Assembly (NCBI RefSeq): GCF_009646335.1 | Contig: NZ_WJBU01000018.1 | Location: 64,001 to 100,891, forward strand | Direction of reading: 5' to 3' | Length of the DNA: 36,891 nt | Origin: Caenimonas koreensis DSM 17982 | Lineage (GTDB): Bacteria; Pseudomonadota; Gammaproteobacteria; Burkholderiales; Burkholderiaceae_C | Part shown: positions 15,903 to 24,691 of the stretch, one piece after another | Layout: the number at the start of each line of letters is the position of its first letter | Position numbering within the stretch: position 1 is the first letter of the stretch | The notes under the pieces: generated by a model | Database searches by the model: none | The model's input: the letters and a program-made list of their open reading frames with translations, nothing else | What the model was told of the DNA's origin: nothing | Program-made: the position numbers and the translations under genes

Positions 15903-16571
15903 CTACTGCGCCGACAGGAAAGTGAAGACTTCGCGCGCTGGCTTGGTCTCCGGAAGGATATAGACGATGCCGTAAGTGCCCTTGAACGCCGGGCTCACGA
16001 CTTCGTCGTAAAAACGAACGGGCACATTGATGCAGCCAAAGCTGATGCGCCGCTGCGCCGGATCGGGCGATGCGAGCCGCTGCGCCCGCCGCTCTTTGGG
16101 TGTGCCTTGCACGACGCGATGCAGCGACAGCGCAGAGTCGTAGTCCACCCACAGTACTTCAATGCCGTGAATGTCCTTGTCGAGCGATGCCTTGAAGCGG
16201 CCTGCGGGTGTGGTGCGCTCGTCGGGCCGGATGCTCGAGAGTTTGCGCTGGCCAATGCCGGGCACCGTGTGGTCGCCAATCGCCAGGCCCAGCAGGGCCG
16301 GTGTGGCACCACGCAGCCTGCCGTCGGGGTGGAACACGAAGACACGTGCCTGCGCCTTGTCGATCACGATGAAAGGAAGCTGCTTGTTGTCAGCCGACTG
16401 CACGATGCGGTCAGCCACATCCTGCACATCCAGCGACGGCGCTTCACCGCCGGTGAACACCGCGCGAACCGGCCGCTGCGCGGACGATTCTTCCGCGGCG
16501 ACAGCACCAAAGGCCAGCAGGCCCGAAAGAGCAATGACCAGGCACTTGCGCACTGATGAGCCACCCAGCAT
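15903..16571 (-). CDS. L,D-transpeptidase (YkuD family)
   Basis: This exported protein of about 222 residues carries the YkuD domain. The catalytic motif is seen as RRISFGCINVPVRFYDEVV near the C-terminus (Cys of SFGCIN), and the expected upstream segments are present (PFIVIDKAQARVFVFHPDG, TPAGRF). Such enzymes make 3-3 peptidoglycan cross-links or attach proteins to the wall through a cysteine acyl-enzyme. The signal peptide is best from the ATG at 16571 (MLGGSSVRKCLVIALSGLLA), which has GAGG 9 nt upstream; ATG 16586 and GTG 16598 are in-frame alternatives. It precedes the HExxH protein gene on the same strand, which may place both in one transcript. Confidence 0.85.
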   Translation of the reverse strand: MLGGSSVRKCLVIALSGLLAFGAVAAEESSAQRPVRAVFTGGEAPSLDVQDVADRIVQSADNKQLPFIVIDKAQARVFVFHPDGRLRGATPALLGLAIGDHTVPGIGQRKLSSIRPDERTTPAGRFKASLDKDIHGIEVLWVDYDSALSLHRVVQGTPKERRAQRLASPDPAQRRISFGCINVPVRFYDEVVSPAFKGTYGIVYILPETKPAREVFTFLSAQ

Positions 16572-16658
16572 GTCGATCAACCTCATTTGAAATTCCACAC
16601 GGCCGAGTCTACGTGTGGATCAATTTGTAAGGGTGTGCTTTACGCACGCCACAAAGCA

Positions 16659-16689
16659 CAACGGCGGCGAAAAAGGCTCGCCGCCGTTG
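16659..16689 (-). terminator. Hairpin terminator of the outer-membrane protein gene
   Basis: CAACGGCGGCG (16659-16669) and CGCCGCCGTTG (16679-16689) form a perfect 11-bp stem with a 9-nt loop. On the minus strand it lies about 40 nt past the stop of the barrel protein gene and is followed by TGCTTTGTGG, a weak T-rich tail. Confidence 0.6.
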
Positions 16690-16692
16690 CGT

Positions 16693-16729
16693 GAACGGAC
16701 GCGAAGTCCGTTCGATAGCTCATGAGCTA
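16693..16729. repeat. Two further palindromes beside the terminator
   Basis: GAACGGAC-GCGAA-GTCCGTTC (16693-16713) is an 8-bp stem with a 5-nt loop. It is followed directly by the perfect 14-bp palindrome TAGCTCATGAGCTA (16716-16729), which touches the stop codon of the minus-strand gene at 16731. With the adjoining 11-bp hairpin this makes three palindromes in 71 bp. Confidence 0.6.
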
Positions 16730-16730
16730 C

Positions 16731-17558
16731 TTAGTTGCGGCCTTGCTTGGGCGGCAGCGGTGCCGGCTCCGGCGGGGGCGGGGGCGGCGGCACGTAGACC
16801 GGCGGCGGGGGCGGCGGCGGCAGCGGACGCATCGGCGGCGGGGGCGGCGGCGGGGGAGCCACGTACACAGGTGCCGGTGCCATCACGACAGGGCGTGCAA
16901 TGTCGCCGAAGTAATAGACCAGGCCCAGCGAGGCCATGTCGATGTGCGAGCTGCGACGCACCGGATCGCTCACGCGATAGCGCTCGATCTCTGCGCGCAT
17001 CGACAGGCGGTCGGTGAACGCATATTGCGCGCCGATGCCGAACTTGGCGCGAACGTGCTTGTCGCCGTCAGCACCCGTGATCGGGGGCACAGCGCCCGAG
17101 CGGCTATAGCTCGTCTTCGCGTCCATGTACGCAGCGCCAACGCGGCCAAACACCGAAAAGCGCTCGCCCATCGGAATGATGCCGACGAGGTCCAGGTTCA
17201 GGCCACGCGGGCGAAGCTCACCACTGAACGTGCCGGCAGGCACGGTGTTGTAGGTGTAGTTGAAATTGCCCAGATCGAAGTAGCCGCCTTCAATGGCGAA
17301 GTTGCGGTTGAGGCGATAGCCACCGTAGAGCTTCCAGCCCATGTCGCTATCGTCGGACGTTGCGCCCGAGATACCGAAGCCGGGGCCGATGAAGGGCGTG
17401 AGCGTGGTGGCGTTGTCGAAGTGGCCGCGCGTCTTGCCGTAGTTGCCGCCGGCATACCAGCCGTCAGGTTCGGCAGCAAACGCCGGGGCACATGCCAGCA
17501 TGGCAAGCGTCACAAGCGAGAGCTTGAGACGAGCCGGCAACTGGTGAGGTTGGGTCAT
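16731..17558 (-). CDS. OmpA-like outer-membrane beta-barrel protein with polyproline C-terminus
   Basis: This 275-residue protein has a signal peptide (cleavage after AFA, about residue 28). It then has an eight-stranded barrel of the OmpA/OmpW/Opa type: GWYAGGNYGKTRGHFDN, GWKLYGGYRLNRNFAIEGGY, FSVFGRVGAAYMDAKTSY, AKFGIGAQYAFTDRLSMRAE and MASLGLVYYFG. From about residue 220 the usual peptidoglycan-binding OmpA domain is absent. It is replaced by about 50 residues of Pro/Val/Tyr-rich sequence with several runs of six to eight prolines, ending KQGRN. The ribosome site AAGGA lies about 8 nt before ATG 17558. The tail might span the periplasm or contact the wall; polyproline at this density normally needs EF-P for translation. 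Confidence 0.85.
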   Translation of the reverse strand: MTQPHQLPARLKLSLVTLAMLACAPAFAAEPDGWYAGGNYGKTRGHFDNATTLTPFIGPGFGISGATSDDSDMGWKLYGGYRLNRNFAIEGGYFDLGNFNYTYNTVPAGTFSGELRPRGLNLDLVGIIPMGERFSVFGRVGAAYMDAKTSYSRSGAVPPITGADGDKHVRAKFGIGAQYAFTDRLSMRAEIERYRVSDPVRRSSHIDMASLGLVYYFGDIARPVVMAPAPVYVAPPPPPPPPMRPLPPPPPPPVYVPPPPPPPEPAPLPPKQGRN

Positions 17559-17709
17559 GGAGAAGTCCTTTGGAGATAAATGAAGTCCACCTTCTGTGTC
17601 GGTGGAACGAGCGCAAGCATCACGCGTTAAACCGTCGCGCTTTGTAGGACTTCAACGCATGTAGCCCGTGTGTGGCGCAATGCAGACTCGACAGCAGCGC
17701 CGATGAAGC

Positions 17710-18507
17710 TCAGCCTTTGCCCGGCGGTGCCCATCCGCTGGCCAGCAGCTCTTCGAACATCACACCTGCAATCCACTGCCTGCGGTCTTCAGGCATGCGG
17801 GCGCGTATGGCACCCACGCTGATTGCGGCATAGGTGCCAGGCGTCACTTCGAAATTCACGCCGACACCGCTCACACCATCGGCCACGAGGTTGTCGGTGC
17901 ACGCGTAGCCGCGCCTGCGCGCCTGCGCCACTTGCTTGCGGATTTGCGCAAGCGTGCGATCAGCCGGCAAGTCATCGCGATTGCGCGTGTAGAAGCTCTC
18001 GATCTCTTCATCGCTCAACGTCGCCATCAAGGCAGTGCCCGCAGAGCCGATGCCAAGCAGCCGCAGCCCGCCGACTTGCAGCACCAGTGCCTTGATCGGG
18101 AACACGCCTTCCTCGTAGTGAATGCAGTGCGCGAAATCGCCGTTTCGCACGACGAGATACACGGTGTCTTCGGTACGGCGCGCAAGGCGGATCATCATCG
18201 GCCTGCAACGCTCGAGGATGGGAACGCGGCTCATGGTGGCCAGGCCCAGCTGCATGGCCTCCAGCCCCAGCCGGTACAGCTTGCGGTCGTTGCGCGCCAC
18301 CAGGCCCGTCTGCACGAGTGACGTCAGCAGCCGGTAGGCCGTCGTGCGGTCGATGCCGGTGCTCGCGACGATCGATGCCAGCGTCATGCCGCGCTCATGG
18401 TTCAGGCCCACGAGCTTGAGCAGTTCGATCGCGCGAAAAACCGCTTGCGCACCTTGCACACGGTCTGTGGATGAAGCCGCCTTGCGCCGGGTCGAGATGT
18501 TCACCAT
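17710..18507 (-). CDS. IclR family transcriptional regulator of the adjacent catabolic operon
   Basis: This 265-residue protein has an N-terminal winged helix (about residues 25-90: AVFRAIELLKLVGLNHERG, STGIDRTTAYRLLTSLVQTG) and an IclR effector-binding domain (VYLVVRNGDFAHCIHYEEG, GSAGTALMATLSDEEIESF, GVSGVGVNFEVTPGTYAAISVG). IclR proteins bind small organic acids or aromatics and activate or repress a neighbouring operon. The gene diverges from a ten-gene operon starting at 18651, its likely target. The start is uncertain between ATG 18507 and GTG 18513. The ~140-bp intergenic region holds the probable operator. Confidence 0.92.
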   Translation of the reverse strand: MVNISTRRKAASSTDRVQGAQAVFRAIELLKLVGLNHERGMTLASIVASTGIDRTTAYRLLTSLVQTGLVARNDRKLYRLGLEAMQLGLATMSRVPILERCRPMMIRLARRTEDTVYLVVRNGDFAHCIHYEEGVFPIKALVLQVGGLRLLGIGSAGTALMATLSDEEIESFYTRNRDDLPADRTLAQIRKQVAQARRRGYACTDNLVADGVSGVGVNFEVTPGTYAAISVGAIRARMPEDRRQWIAGVMFEELLASGWAPPGKG

Positions 18508-18557
18508 ATGCACATATTACCCATGATTCACTCCGGGAATTGATGAAGACCCTACGT

Positions 18558-18568
18558 GCACATTGTGC
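18558..18568. promoter_or_regulatory. Candidate IclR operator palindrome
   Basis: GCACATTGTGC (18558-18568) is a perfect palindrome around a central T, lying between the divergent IclR gene (start 18507) and the Bug receptor gene (start 18651). A related TATGCACATATT lies at the IclR start (18507-18518). IclR proteins typically bind short palindromes in the shared promoter region, but this assignment is positional only. Confidence 0.35.
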
Positions 18569-18650
18569 GCAATTGAGCAACTTCGAATAGGGCTGCGACG
18601 GCATGCACGCCGATACTGGGCAAGACCTGAAAAGAACCCGGAGACAACTG

Positions 18651-19628
18651 ATGAAACGTTCTGCCTTCCTCGCCCTTACCTGCATCGCCGCATTCGCAAC
18701 GCCGCTGGCCACACCCCTGGCCATGGCACAGGCGCCCTACCCCACCAAATCGGTCCGTGTGCTCGTGGGCTACCCGCCTGGAGGCGCGAGCGACATCGTG
18801 GCTCGCCTGCTCTCGCAGGAGCTGTCGAAGTTGAACGGCCAGGCCTTCGTCGTCGAGAACAAGCCCGGTGTGGGCGGCATGCTCAGCATGAGCCTGCTCG
18901 CGAAGGCGCCGCCTGATGGCTACACCCTTGGCCTGGGTGTGAGCGGCACGCTCACCACCGGCCCGCATCTGCAAAAGGCAAAGATGTATGACCCGCTGAC
19001 CGAGTTCCAGCCGATCTCGATGGTGGCAAAGGCACCGATGGTGCTGCTGGCTGGCCCCGCCATGAAGTACGACAGCGTCAATGCGCTCGTGCGTGAAGCC
19101 AAGGCCAAGCCCGGTGAGATCATGCTGGCATCGGGCGCGCAGGCCTTCGAGCTCGCAGCGCAACTCTTCAAGTCCAAGGCGGGCGTCAACATCGGCACGG
19201 TGCAGTATCCCGGTGGCGCACAGGCATCCATCGACGTGATGGCAGGCCGCGTGCCGCTGATGATCGACACCATTGGCGCGCAGCAGGAGAACATCAAGGC
19301 CGGCAAGCTGCGTGCACTGGCCGTGCTCGACAGCAAGCGCTCCGCCGTGCTGCCCGATGTGCCGACCATGGCCGAGTCCGGCGTGATCGGCTACGAAGCA
19401 CTGGGCTGGACCAGCCTCGTCGCGCCCAAGGGCACACCCGACGCCATCGTCAACAAGCTGAACGCGCAAGTGCGCGAGATCCTGGCCCAGCCGGAAATCC
19501 GCGCAAAGCTGATGTCGATTGCCTTTGAGCCGTGGCCCGGCTCACCCGCCGAATTGCAACGCACCGTCGCCAGCGAATACGCCCGCTGGGGCGATGTGGT
19601 GAAAGCCTCCGGCATGGCCGCGCAATAA
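18651..19628 (+). CDS. Bug/TctC-type tripartite tricarboxylate receptor (first of three)
   Basis: This 325-residue periplasmic receptor has a signal peptide ending AMAQA. The Bug-family pattern is complete: YPTKSVRVLVGYPPGGASDIVARLL, FVVENKPGVGG, DGYTLGLGVSG, KAKPGEIMLASG, VQYPGGAQASIDVMAGRVPLM, then LRALAVLDSKRS. These receptors bind carboxylates or amides and work with a TctAB-type permease, or act as sensors. No TctA or TctB gene is present. ATG 18651 follows GGAG by 7 nt and starts at the signal peptide. As the first gene after the divergent IclR regulator it probably recognises the operon's substrate. Confidence 0.93.
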   Translation: MKRSAFLALTCIAAFATPLATPLAMAQAPYPTKSVRVLVGYPPGGASDIVARLLSQELSKLNGQAFVVENKPGVGGMLSMSLLAKAPPDGYTLGLGVSGTLTTGPHLQKAKMYDPLTEFQPISMVAKAPMVLLAGPAMKYDSVNALVREAKAKPGEIMLASGAQAFELAAQLFKSKAGVNIGTVQYPGGAQASIDVMAGRVPLMIDTIGAQQENIKAGKLRALAVLDSKRSAVLPDVPTMAESGVIGYEALGWTSLVAPKGTPDAIVNKLNAQVREILAQPEIRAKLMSIAFEPWPGSPAELQRTVASEYARWGDVVKASGMAAQ

Positions 19629-19647
19629 ACCGCCTTCAGGACTCAAG

Positions 19648-21624
19648 ATGACCACCACTTCACCCGTCGCCGTCAGCCCTGAATGGGCCGCAGAACTCGA
19701 ACAAGCCCTGCAATCGGCCAACGTTCCCACGCTGTTGATGGTGCTGCTGCACCTGACTGGCGACAAGCGCTGGCTGGCCGAGCGCTTTCAATGCACGCGC
19801 ATCAAGGGCTTGGAAGACAACGATTCGGGCGGCTTGCCCGACGAGGTGCAGGCCGAAGTGCGCAGCCATGCGCTCGAAGCGATCCTCGCGTGGAAGGCCG
19901 GCAAGCCCGCTGCGATGCAGGCGCCTGACACGGCGCTGCTGGTCGACATGCTCACGCGCAGCATTGGCGAGCCAGTGCCTGCGTCTTACGGCCCCATGGT
20001 CGCCTCATGGCTGGGCCTGGACGCTGAATTTGCGCTGGACCAGAAGGGCAAGTTCAACGTGCCCAAGGATTTTCATGTCGTCGTGATCGGCGCGGGCGTT
20101 GCGGGCATCTGTGCAGCCATCCGTCTGCAAGGCGCGGGCATTCCGTACACGGTGATCGAGAAGAACGCGGAAGTCGGCGGCACCTGGTATGAAAACCACT
20201 ACCCGGGCGCAGGCGTCGATACGCCCAACCACATCTACTCGTACTCCTTCGCCAAGGCTGACTGGACGCGCTACTTCGCACTGCGCGGCGAAATCCAGGA
20301 CTACTTCGTGGGCGTGTCGCACAAGTTCGGCATCCGCAAGAACATCCGCTTCGAGACACGTGTGGAATCGGCCTCGTACAACGAGCCGGGCATGGACTGG
20401 ACGGTGCGCCTGCAAGACGCATCAGGCCGCGCCGATGTGCTGCGGGCCAACATCGTGATCAGCGCCGTAGGCCTGCTGAACGTGCCCAAGATGCCCGCGA
20501 TCAAAGGGCTCGACACCTTCAAGGGCCCGTGCTTTCACAGCGCACGCTGGCCCGAGGGCCTTGCATACCAGGGCAAGCGCATAGCAGTGATCGGCAATGG
20601 CGCAAGCGCGATGCAGATCGTGCCTGCGATTGCGCCAGATGTGGCGCACCTCACCGTGTTCCAGCGCTCCAAGCATTGGGCCGCGCCGTTCGAGCGATTC
20701 CAGAAGGAAGTGCCGGCCCTGCAGCGCTTCATGCTGCGCGAAGTGCCGTATTACCAGGAGTGGTATCGCCAGCGGCTTGCGTGGGTCTTCAATGACCGCA
20801 TTCACGGTTCACTGCAGATCGACCCAGCATGGCCGCATCCCGAGCGCGCGATCAACAAGCACAACGACAAGCACCGCAACTACTTCGAAAGCTATATCAA
20901 GAAGGAGCTCGGCGAGCGGCAAGACCTGCTGCCGCACGTGCAGCCCGACTACCCCGCCTTCGGCAAGCGCATGCTGATGGACAACGGCTGGTACCGCACG
21001 ATGACGCGCGAGAACGTCACGCTCGTCAACGACGCGATCACTGAAGTGGACGGCAACGCTGTGATCACGGCCGACGGTCGCCGCCATGAAGTGGACATCC
21101 TCGTGGTGTGCACCGGCTTCGATGCGATCAACCTGCTGTCGTCGTTCAACCTCGTGGGCCGCGGCGGCAAGACCGTGCGCGAGGCCTGGGACGCCAAGGG
21201 CGCAGAAGCCTTCATGGGCGTCGCGACGCCGGGCTTTCCGAACTTCTTCATGCTGGCGGGCCCGAACACGGCGTTGGGCCACGGCGGCAGCGTGGTCGCC
21301 ATGCTCGAAACGCAGGTGCGCTATGTGATGGGCATCCTCAAGCAGGTGATGAACGCCAACCCAGGACCCTTCGAGATCGAAGTGCGCAAGGACGTGCACG
21401 ACGCCTACAACGTGCGCGTGCAGAAGGCGCACGACAACATGATCTGGACGCACAAGGGCATGTCGAACTGGTATCGCAATGCGGCGGGCCGCGTGGTGGC
21501 ACCCACGCCGTTTCGCAATGACGACTACTGGCACATGATGCGCGCCACCAACCTGGGCGACTACGTGGTTCGCACGGGCGCTGCAGCTCGCGAAGCCAAG
21601 GGCCTCGTTGGGGAAACGACATGA
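19648..21624 (+). CDS. Baeyer-Villiger flavin monooxygenase (HAPMO-like, N-terminal extension)
   Basis: This 658-residue FAD/NADPH enzyme is predicted to insert one oxygen atom next to a ketone carbonyl, giving an ester or lactone. It has two Rossmann motifs: VVIGAGVAGICAAIRL near residue 143 for FAD and IAVIGNGASAMQIVPAIA near 315 for NADPH. Between them is the Baeyer-Villiger fingerprint FKGPCFHSARWP (about 291-302). GGTWYENHYPGAGVDTPNH is typical of the family. The ~135-residue N-terminal extension resembles 4-hydroxyacetophenone monooxygenase more than the shorter cyclohexanone enzymes. AGGA precedes the ATG. It overlaps the next gene by 4 nt (ATGA). The ketone substrate is not evident. 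Confidence 0.92.
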   Translation: MTTTSPVAVSPEWAAELEQALQSANVPTLLMVLLHLTGDKRWLAERFQCTRIKGLEDNDSGGLPDEVQAEVRSHALEAILAWKAGKPAAMQAPDTALLVDMLTRSIGEPVPASYGPMVASWLGLDAEFALDQKGKFNVPKDFHVVVIGAGVAGICAAIRLQGAGIPYTVIEKNAEVGGTWYENHYPGAGVDTPNHIYSYSFAKADWTRYFALRGEIQDYFVGVSHKFGIRKNIRFETRVESASYNEPGMDWTVRLQDASGRADVLRANIVISAVGLLNVPKMPAIKGLDTFKGPCFHSARWPEGLAYQGKRIAVIGNGASAMQIVPAIAPDVAHLTVFQRSKHWAAPFERFQKEVPALQRFMLREVPYYQEWYRQRLAWVFNDRIHGSLQIDPAWPHPERAINKHNDKHRNYFESYIKKELGERQDLLPHVQPDYPAFGKRMLMDNGWYRTMTRENVTLVNDAITEVDGNAVITADGRRHEVDILVVCTGFDAINLLSSFNLVGRGGKTVREAWDAKGAEAFMGVATPGFPNFFMLAGPNTALGHGGSVVAMLETQVRYVMGILKQVMNANPGPFEIEVRKDVHDAYNVRVQKAHDNMIWTHKGMSNWYRNAAGRVVAPTPFRNDDYWHMMRATNLGDYVVRTGAAAREAKGLVGETT

Positions 21625-22838
21625 CGCTCGGGCATGGCGCGGCTGGCCCGCACCTGCTCAGCGGCCTGCGCATCCTGGACCTGGGCACGATGGTGGCAGG
21701 GCCAGTGGCCTGCACGCTCTTTGCTGATTTCGGCGCGGAGGTGATCAAGGTCGAGGTGCCCAAGCGCGGCGACACCGTGCGCGACATCGGCCCCTTTGTC
21801 GATGGCAAGTGCCTCTACTGGAGCGTGGAGGCGCGCAACAAGAAGTCGATCACGCTCGACCTGCGCCAGCCAGAAGGCCGCGACTTGCTGCTGCAACTGA
21901 TCGAGCAGGCCGACGCCGTGGTGGAGAACTTCAGGCCCGGCACGCTGGAGAAATGGGGCCTGGGCTTTGACGTGATGAAGGCGCGCAACCCCAAGCTCAT
22001 CATGCTGCGCATCTCGGGCTTCGGGCAGACGGGGCCGTATCGCGAACGCGCGGGCTATGACCGCATCGCGCTCGCCTTCGGCGGGCTCATGGGCATCACC
22101 GGCTACGCCGACAGGCCGCCCGTGCGCATCGGCACATCGATTGCGGACTACCAGTCTGCGATCCTGGGTGCCTTCTCGCTCATGATGGCGATCTATCACC
22201 GCGACATGCACGGCGGCGAGGGCCAGGAGATCGACCTGGCCATGTACGAGTCGATCATCCGCTTCACCGAAGTGCTGGTGCCCGCGTACGACAGGCTGGG
22301 CACCGTGCGCGAGCGTCGCGGCAACAAGCACTTTGCCGCTGCACCGGGCGAGCACTTCCGCACGGCTGACGGGCGCTATCTGATTCTCACGGTATCCGCA
22401 GATGCTGGCTTCCAGCGGCTGGCCACAGTGATGGGCCGCGACGACTGGCTGGCCGACCCGCGCCTGGCCACACACGCGAGCCGCTGGGAACACGTCGATG
22501 AGCTCAACGCCGCGCTGGCAGAGTGGATCGAGAACCAGCCGGTCGAAGAGATGTGCCGCAAGCTCGACGACGCCAAGCTCGCGTACTCGTTCATCTTCAG
22601 CATCGACGACATCATGAAAGACCCGCACTACGCAGCGCGCGGCACGATCGCGTCGGTGCCCGACAAGGACATCGGCCCGGTGCGCATGACAGGCGTGATC
22701 CCGAAGTTCTCCGGCACGCCTGAAAAGCCCATCGAATGCGCGCCTGACCTGGGGCAACACAACCAGGAAATCTATGGCGGCCTGCTGGGCATGAGCGAAG
22801 CACGCGTGGCCGAGCTGACCGCGGCAGGCATCCTGTGA
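21621..22838 (+). CDS. CaiB/BaiF family CoA-transferase (class III)
   Basis: This 405-residue family III CoA-transferase moves CoA between carboxylic acids through an aspartyl-CoA anhydride. Family features include LLSGLRILDLGTMVAGPVA at the N-terminus, VIKVEVPKRGD, NKKSITLDLRQPEGRDLLLQL, VVENFRPGTLEKWGLG and FGQTGPYRERAGYD. The likely nucleophile is Asp176 in TSIADYQSA. Its start overlaps the monooxygenase stop (ATGA) and its stop overlaps the next start (GTGA), so expression of the three is coupled. It probably activates an acid produced after oxygenation and hydrolysis, but donor and acceptor cannot be deduced. Confidence 0.93.
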   Translation: MTLGHGAAGPHLLSGLRILDLGTMVAGPVACTLFADFGAEVIKVEVPKRGDTVRDIGPFVDGKCLYWSVEARNKKSITLDLRQPEGRDLLLQLIEQADAVVENFRPGTLEKWGLGFDVMKARNPKLIMLRISGFGQTGPYRERAGYDRIALAFGGLMGITGYADRPPVRIGTSIADYQSAILGAFSLMMAIYHRDMHGGEGQEIDLAMYESIIRFTEVLVPAYDRLGTVRERRGNKHFAAAPGEHFRTADGRYLILTVSADAGFQRLATVMGRDDWLADPRLATHASRWEHVDELNAALAEWIENQPVEEMCRKLDDAKLAYSFIFSIDDIMKDPHYAARGTIASVPDKDIGPVRMTGVIPKFSGTPEKPIECAPDLGQHNQEIYGGLLGMSEARVAELTAAGIL

Positions 22839-23695
22839 AGCGCATGGTGGTGCTTGGCGGTGGCGGCGTGGCCGGCATCGCCTGGGCGACTGGCGTGCTC
22901 GCAGGGCTGGCGCGCGGTGGCGCCGATCTGTCGCAGGCGGATGGCTTCATTGGCACATCGGCAGGCTCGGTGTGCGGCGCGCAGATCGCATGCGGCGCGA
23001 GTGTTGAAGATTTGCTGGCCGCACAGCTTGAGCCGCCGGCAGATTCGAAGGAGCAGCCTCGCGCTTATTCGCAAGCGGAAGCCGACGCACAGAACCGCAA
23101 GCTGTTCGACAAAGTCGGCGGCGACTTGAAGGCCGCACGTCAACGCATTGGCGCCTTCGCCTTGCGAAGCGAGACGACAGCGCCCGAGGCACGCCGCGAC
23201 ATCATCGCGTCGCGCCTGGCGCAAACGCAGTGGCCTGAACGCTGGCTGGGCATCGTCGCTGTCGATGTCGATTCAGGCGAGCACCGCATGTTCGATCGCA
23301 CGAGCGGCGTGGACTTGATCGATGCCGTCACCGCCAGTTGCGCCGTGCCGGGCACATGGCCGGTCGTGGCCATTGGCGCGCATCGCTACATGGACGGCGG
23401 CATCCGCTCGATGACCAACGCCGATCTTGCTGCGGGCGCGCAGCACGTGGTGATCCTCGCGCCGCTGGGTTACAGCAAAGACAACCCGGTGAGCGGCCAC
23501 CTGCTCGCAGAAATCGCCCTCCTCGAAAGAACAGGCGCGCTTGTGGACGTCATCGTGCCCGACGCGCCCTCTATCGAAGCGATGGGCGACAACGTCCTCG
23601 ACCCCGCCCGCCGTGTGCCGAGTGCACGTGCCGGGCTCGAACAAGGGCTGGCGTGCGCGCCCGCCCTTGCCGCCGCATGGAACGCGGCACCCTAG
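22835..23695 (+). CDS. Patatin-like serine hydrolase
   Basis: This 286-residue protein has the patatin Ser-Asp dyad: oxyanion loop GGGGVAG (residues 8-14), nucleophile elbow GTSAGS with Ser42, and DGG with Asp187 (RYMDGGIRS). There is no signal peptide, so it is cytoplasmic. Patatin-like enzymes hydrolyse acyl esters. Following a Baeyer-Villiger enzyme in an overlapping operon, it may cleave the ester or lactone made by that enzyme rather than act on phospholipids; this is inference. It starts at GTG 22835, overlapping the previous stop (GTGA). The middle region (residues 60-125) is helical and more polar than in canonical patatins. Confidence 0.88.
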   Translation: MKRMVVLGGGGVAGIAWATGVLAGLARGGADLSQADGFIGTSAGSVCGAQIACGASVEDLLAAQLEPPADSKEQPRAYSQAEADAQNRKLFDKVGGDLKAARQRIGAFALRSETTAPEARRDIIASRLAQTQWPERWLGIVAVDVDSGEHRMFDRTSGVDLIDAVTASCAVPGTWPVVAIGAHRYMDGGIRSMTNADLAAGAQHVVILAPLGYSKDNPVSGHLLAEIALLERTGALVDVIVPDAPSIEAMGDNVLDPARRVPSARAGLEQGLACAPALAAAWNAAP

Positions 23696-23717
23696 CTTGA
23701 GACCCCAGGAGACAACA

Positions 23718-24686
23718 ATGACTATCACCCGCCGCACCCTCCTCACCGCAGGCGCCGCCCTGCCCTTCGCCAGTGCGCTCCACGCGCAAACCTGGCCGGG
23801 CGACCAGACCATCAAGGTCATGGTGCCGTTCCCGCCGGGCGGCTCCACCGACATCATCGGCCGCATGGTGGCCGAGCACCTGCAAAAGCAGCTCAGTGCC
23901 ACGGTCATCGTCGAGAACCTACCGGGCGCCACGGGCACCATCGGCGTTGCAGCCGTGGCACGCGCCAAACCCGATGGCTACACACTGCTCATGGGCTCGG
24001 TCGGCACGATGGTGACAAACCACTTCGCCTACGAAAAACTGCCCTTCACCATCGACTCGATTGCGCCGGTGATCAACCTCGCCGAAACGCCCAACGTGCT
24101 GATGGTGCGGCCCGACCTGCCGGTGAAGACGCCCGGCGAATTGATCGCCTACATGAAGGCCAACCCGGGCAAGCTGCAATACGGCAGCTCGGGCATTGCA
24201 TCGAGCGCGCACGTGGCCTGCGAGTTGCTGAAGCTGCGCGCCGGCGTCGATGCCGTGCACGTGCCCTACAAGGGCGGCACGCCCATGCTCAACGACCTGA
24301 TGGCCGGCACGATCGACTTCAGCATCGACCAGATTTCATCCGCGCTCAAGCTGATGCAGGCCGGGCGCATCCGTGCGCTTGCTGTTGCATCACGCACTCG
24401 CTCGACGCAGTTGCCCGGCGTGCCGACGCTGGCAGAGACCATTCCGGATTTCGTGAGCTCGCCATGGTTCTGCGTGGGAGCACCTGCCGGTACACCGCGC
24501 CCCGTGATCATGCGGGTGAACACGGCGCTCAACAGCATGCTCGCCGACAAGGCCGTGCTGGCCAAGCTCGAAGGCTTTGGCATCCTGCCCGTGGGCGGCA
24601 CGCCGGAAGACCTTGCGGCCCTGATGAAGCGCGAAGCCGCGCAGATGCGCGAGCTCTCCACGCGTGTGAACCTGCGCAACAGCTGA
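23718..24686 (+). CDS. Bug/TctC-type receptor (second of three)
   Basis: This 322-residue periplasmic receptor has a twin-arginine-like leader (MTITRRTLLTAGAALPFASA). The Bug core follows: IKVMVPFPPGGSTDIIGRMV, VIVENLPGATGTIG, DGYTLLMGSVGTMV, NPGKLQYGSSGIASSAHV and VPYKGGTPMLNDLMAGTIDF. AGGAG lies 7 nt before ATG 23718; the longer frame from 23541 overlaps the patatin gene and is discounted. It differs from both other Bug receptors of the operon throughout, so it is not a recent duplicate. A separate ligand or a later intermediate is possible. Confidence 0.93.
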   Translation: MTITRRTLLTAGAALPFASALHAQTWPGDQTIKVMVPFPPGGSTDIIGRMVAEHLQKQLSATVIVENLPGATGTIGVAAVARAKPDGYTLLMGSVGTMVTNHFAYEKLPFTIDSIAPVINLAETPNVLMVRPDLPVKTPGELIAYMKANPGKLQYGSSGIASSAHVACELLKLRAGVDAVHVPYKGGTPMLNDLMAGTIDFSIDQISSALKLMQAGRIRALAVASRTRSTQLPGVPTLAETIPDFVSSPWFCVGAPAGTPRPVIMRVNTALNSMLADKAVLAKLEGFGILPVGGTPEDLAALMKREAAQMRELSTRVNLRNS

Positions 24687-24691
24687 ACGCC

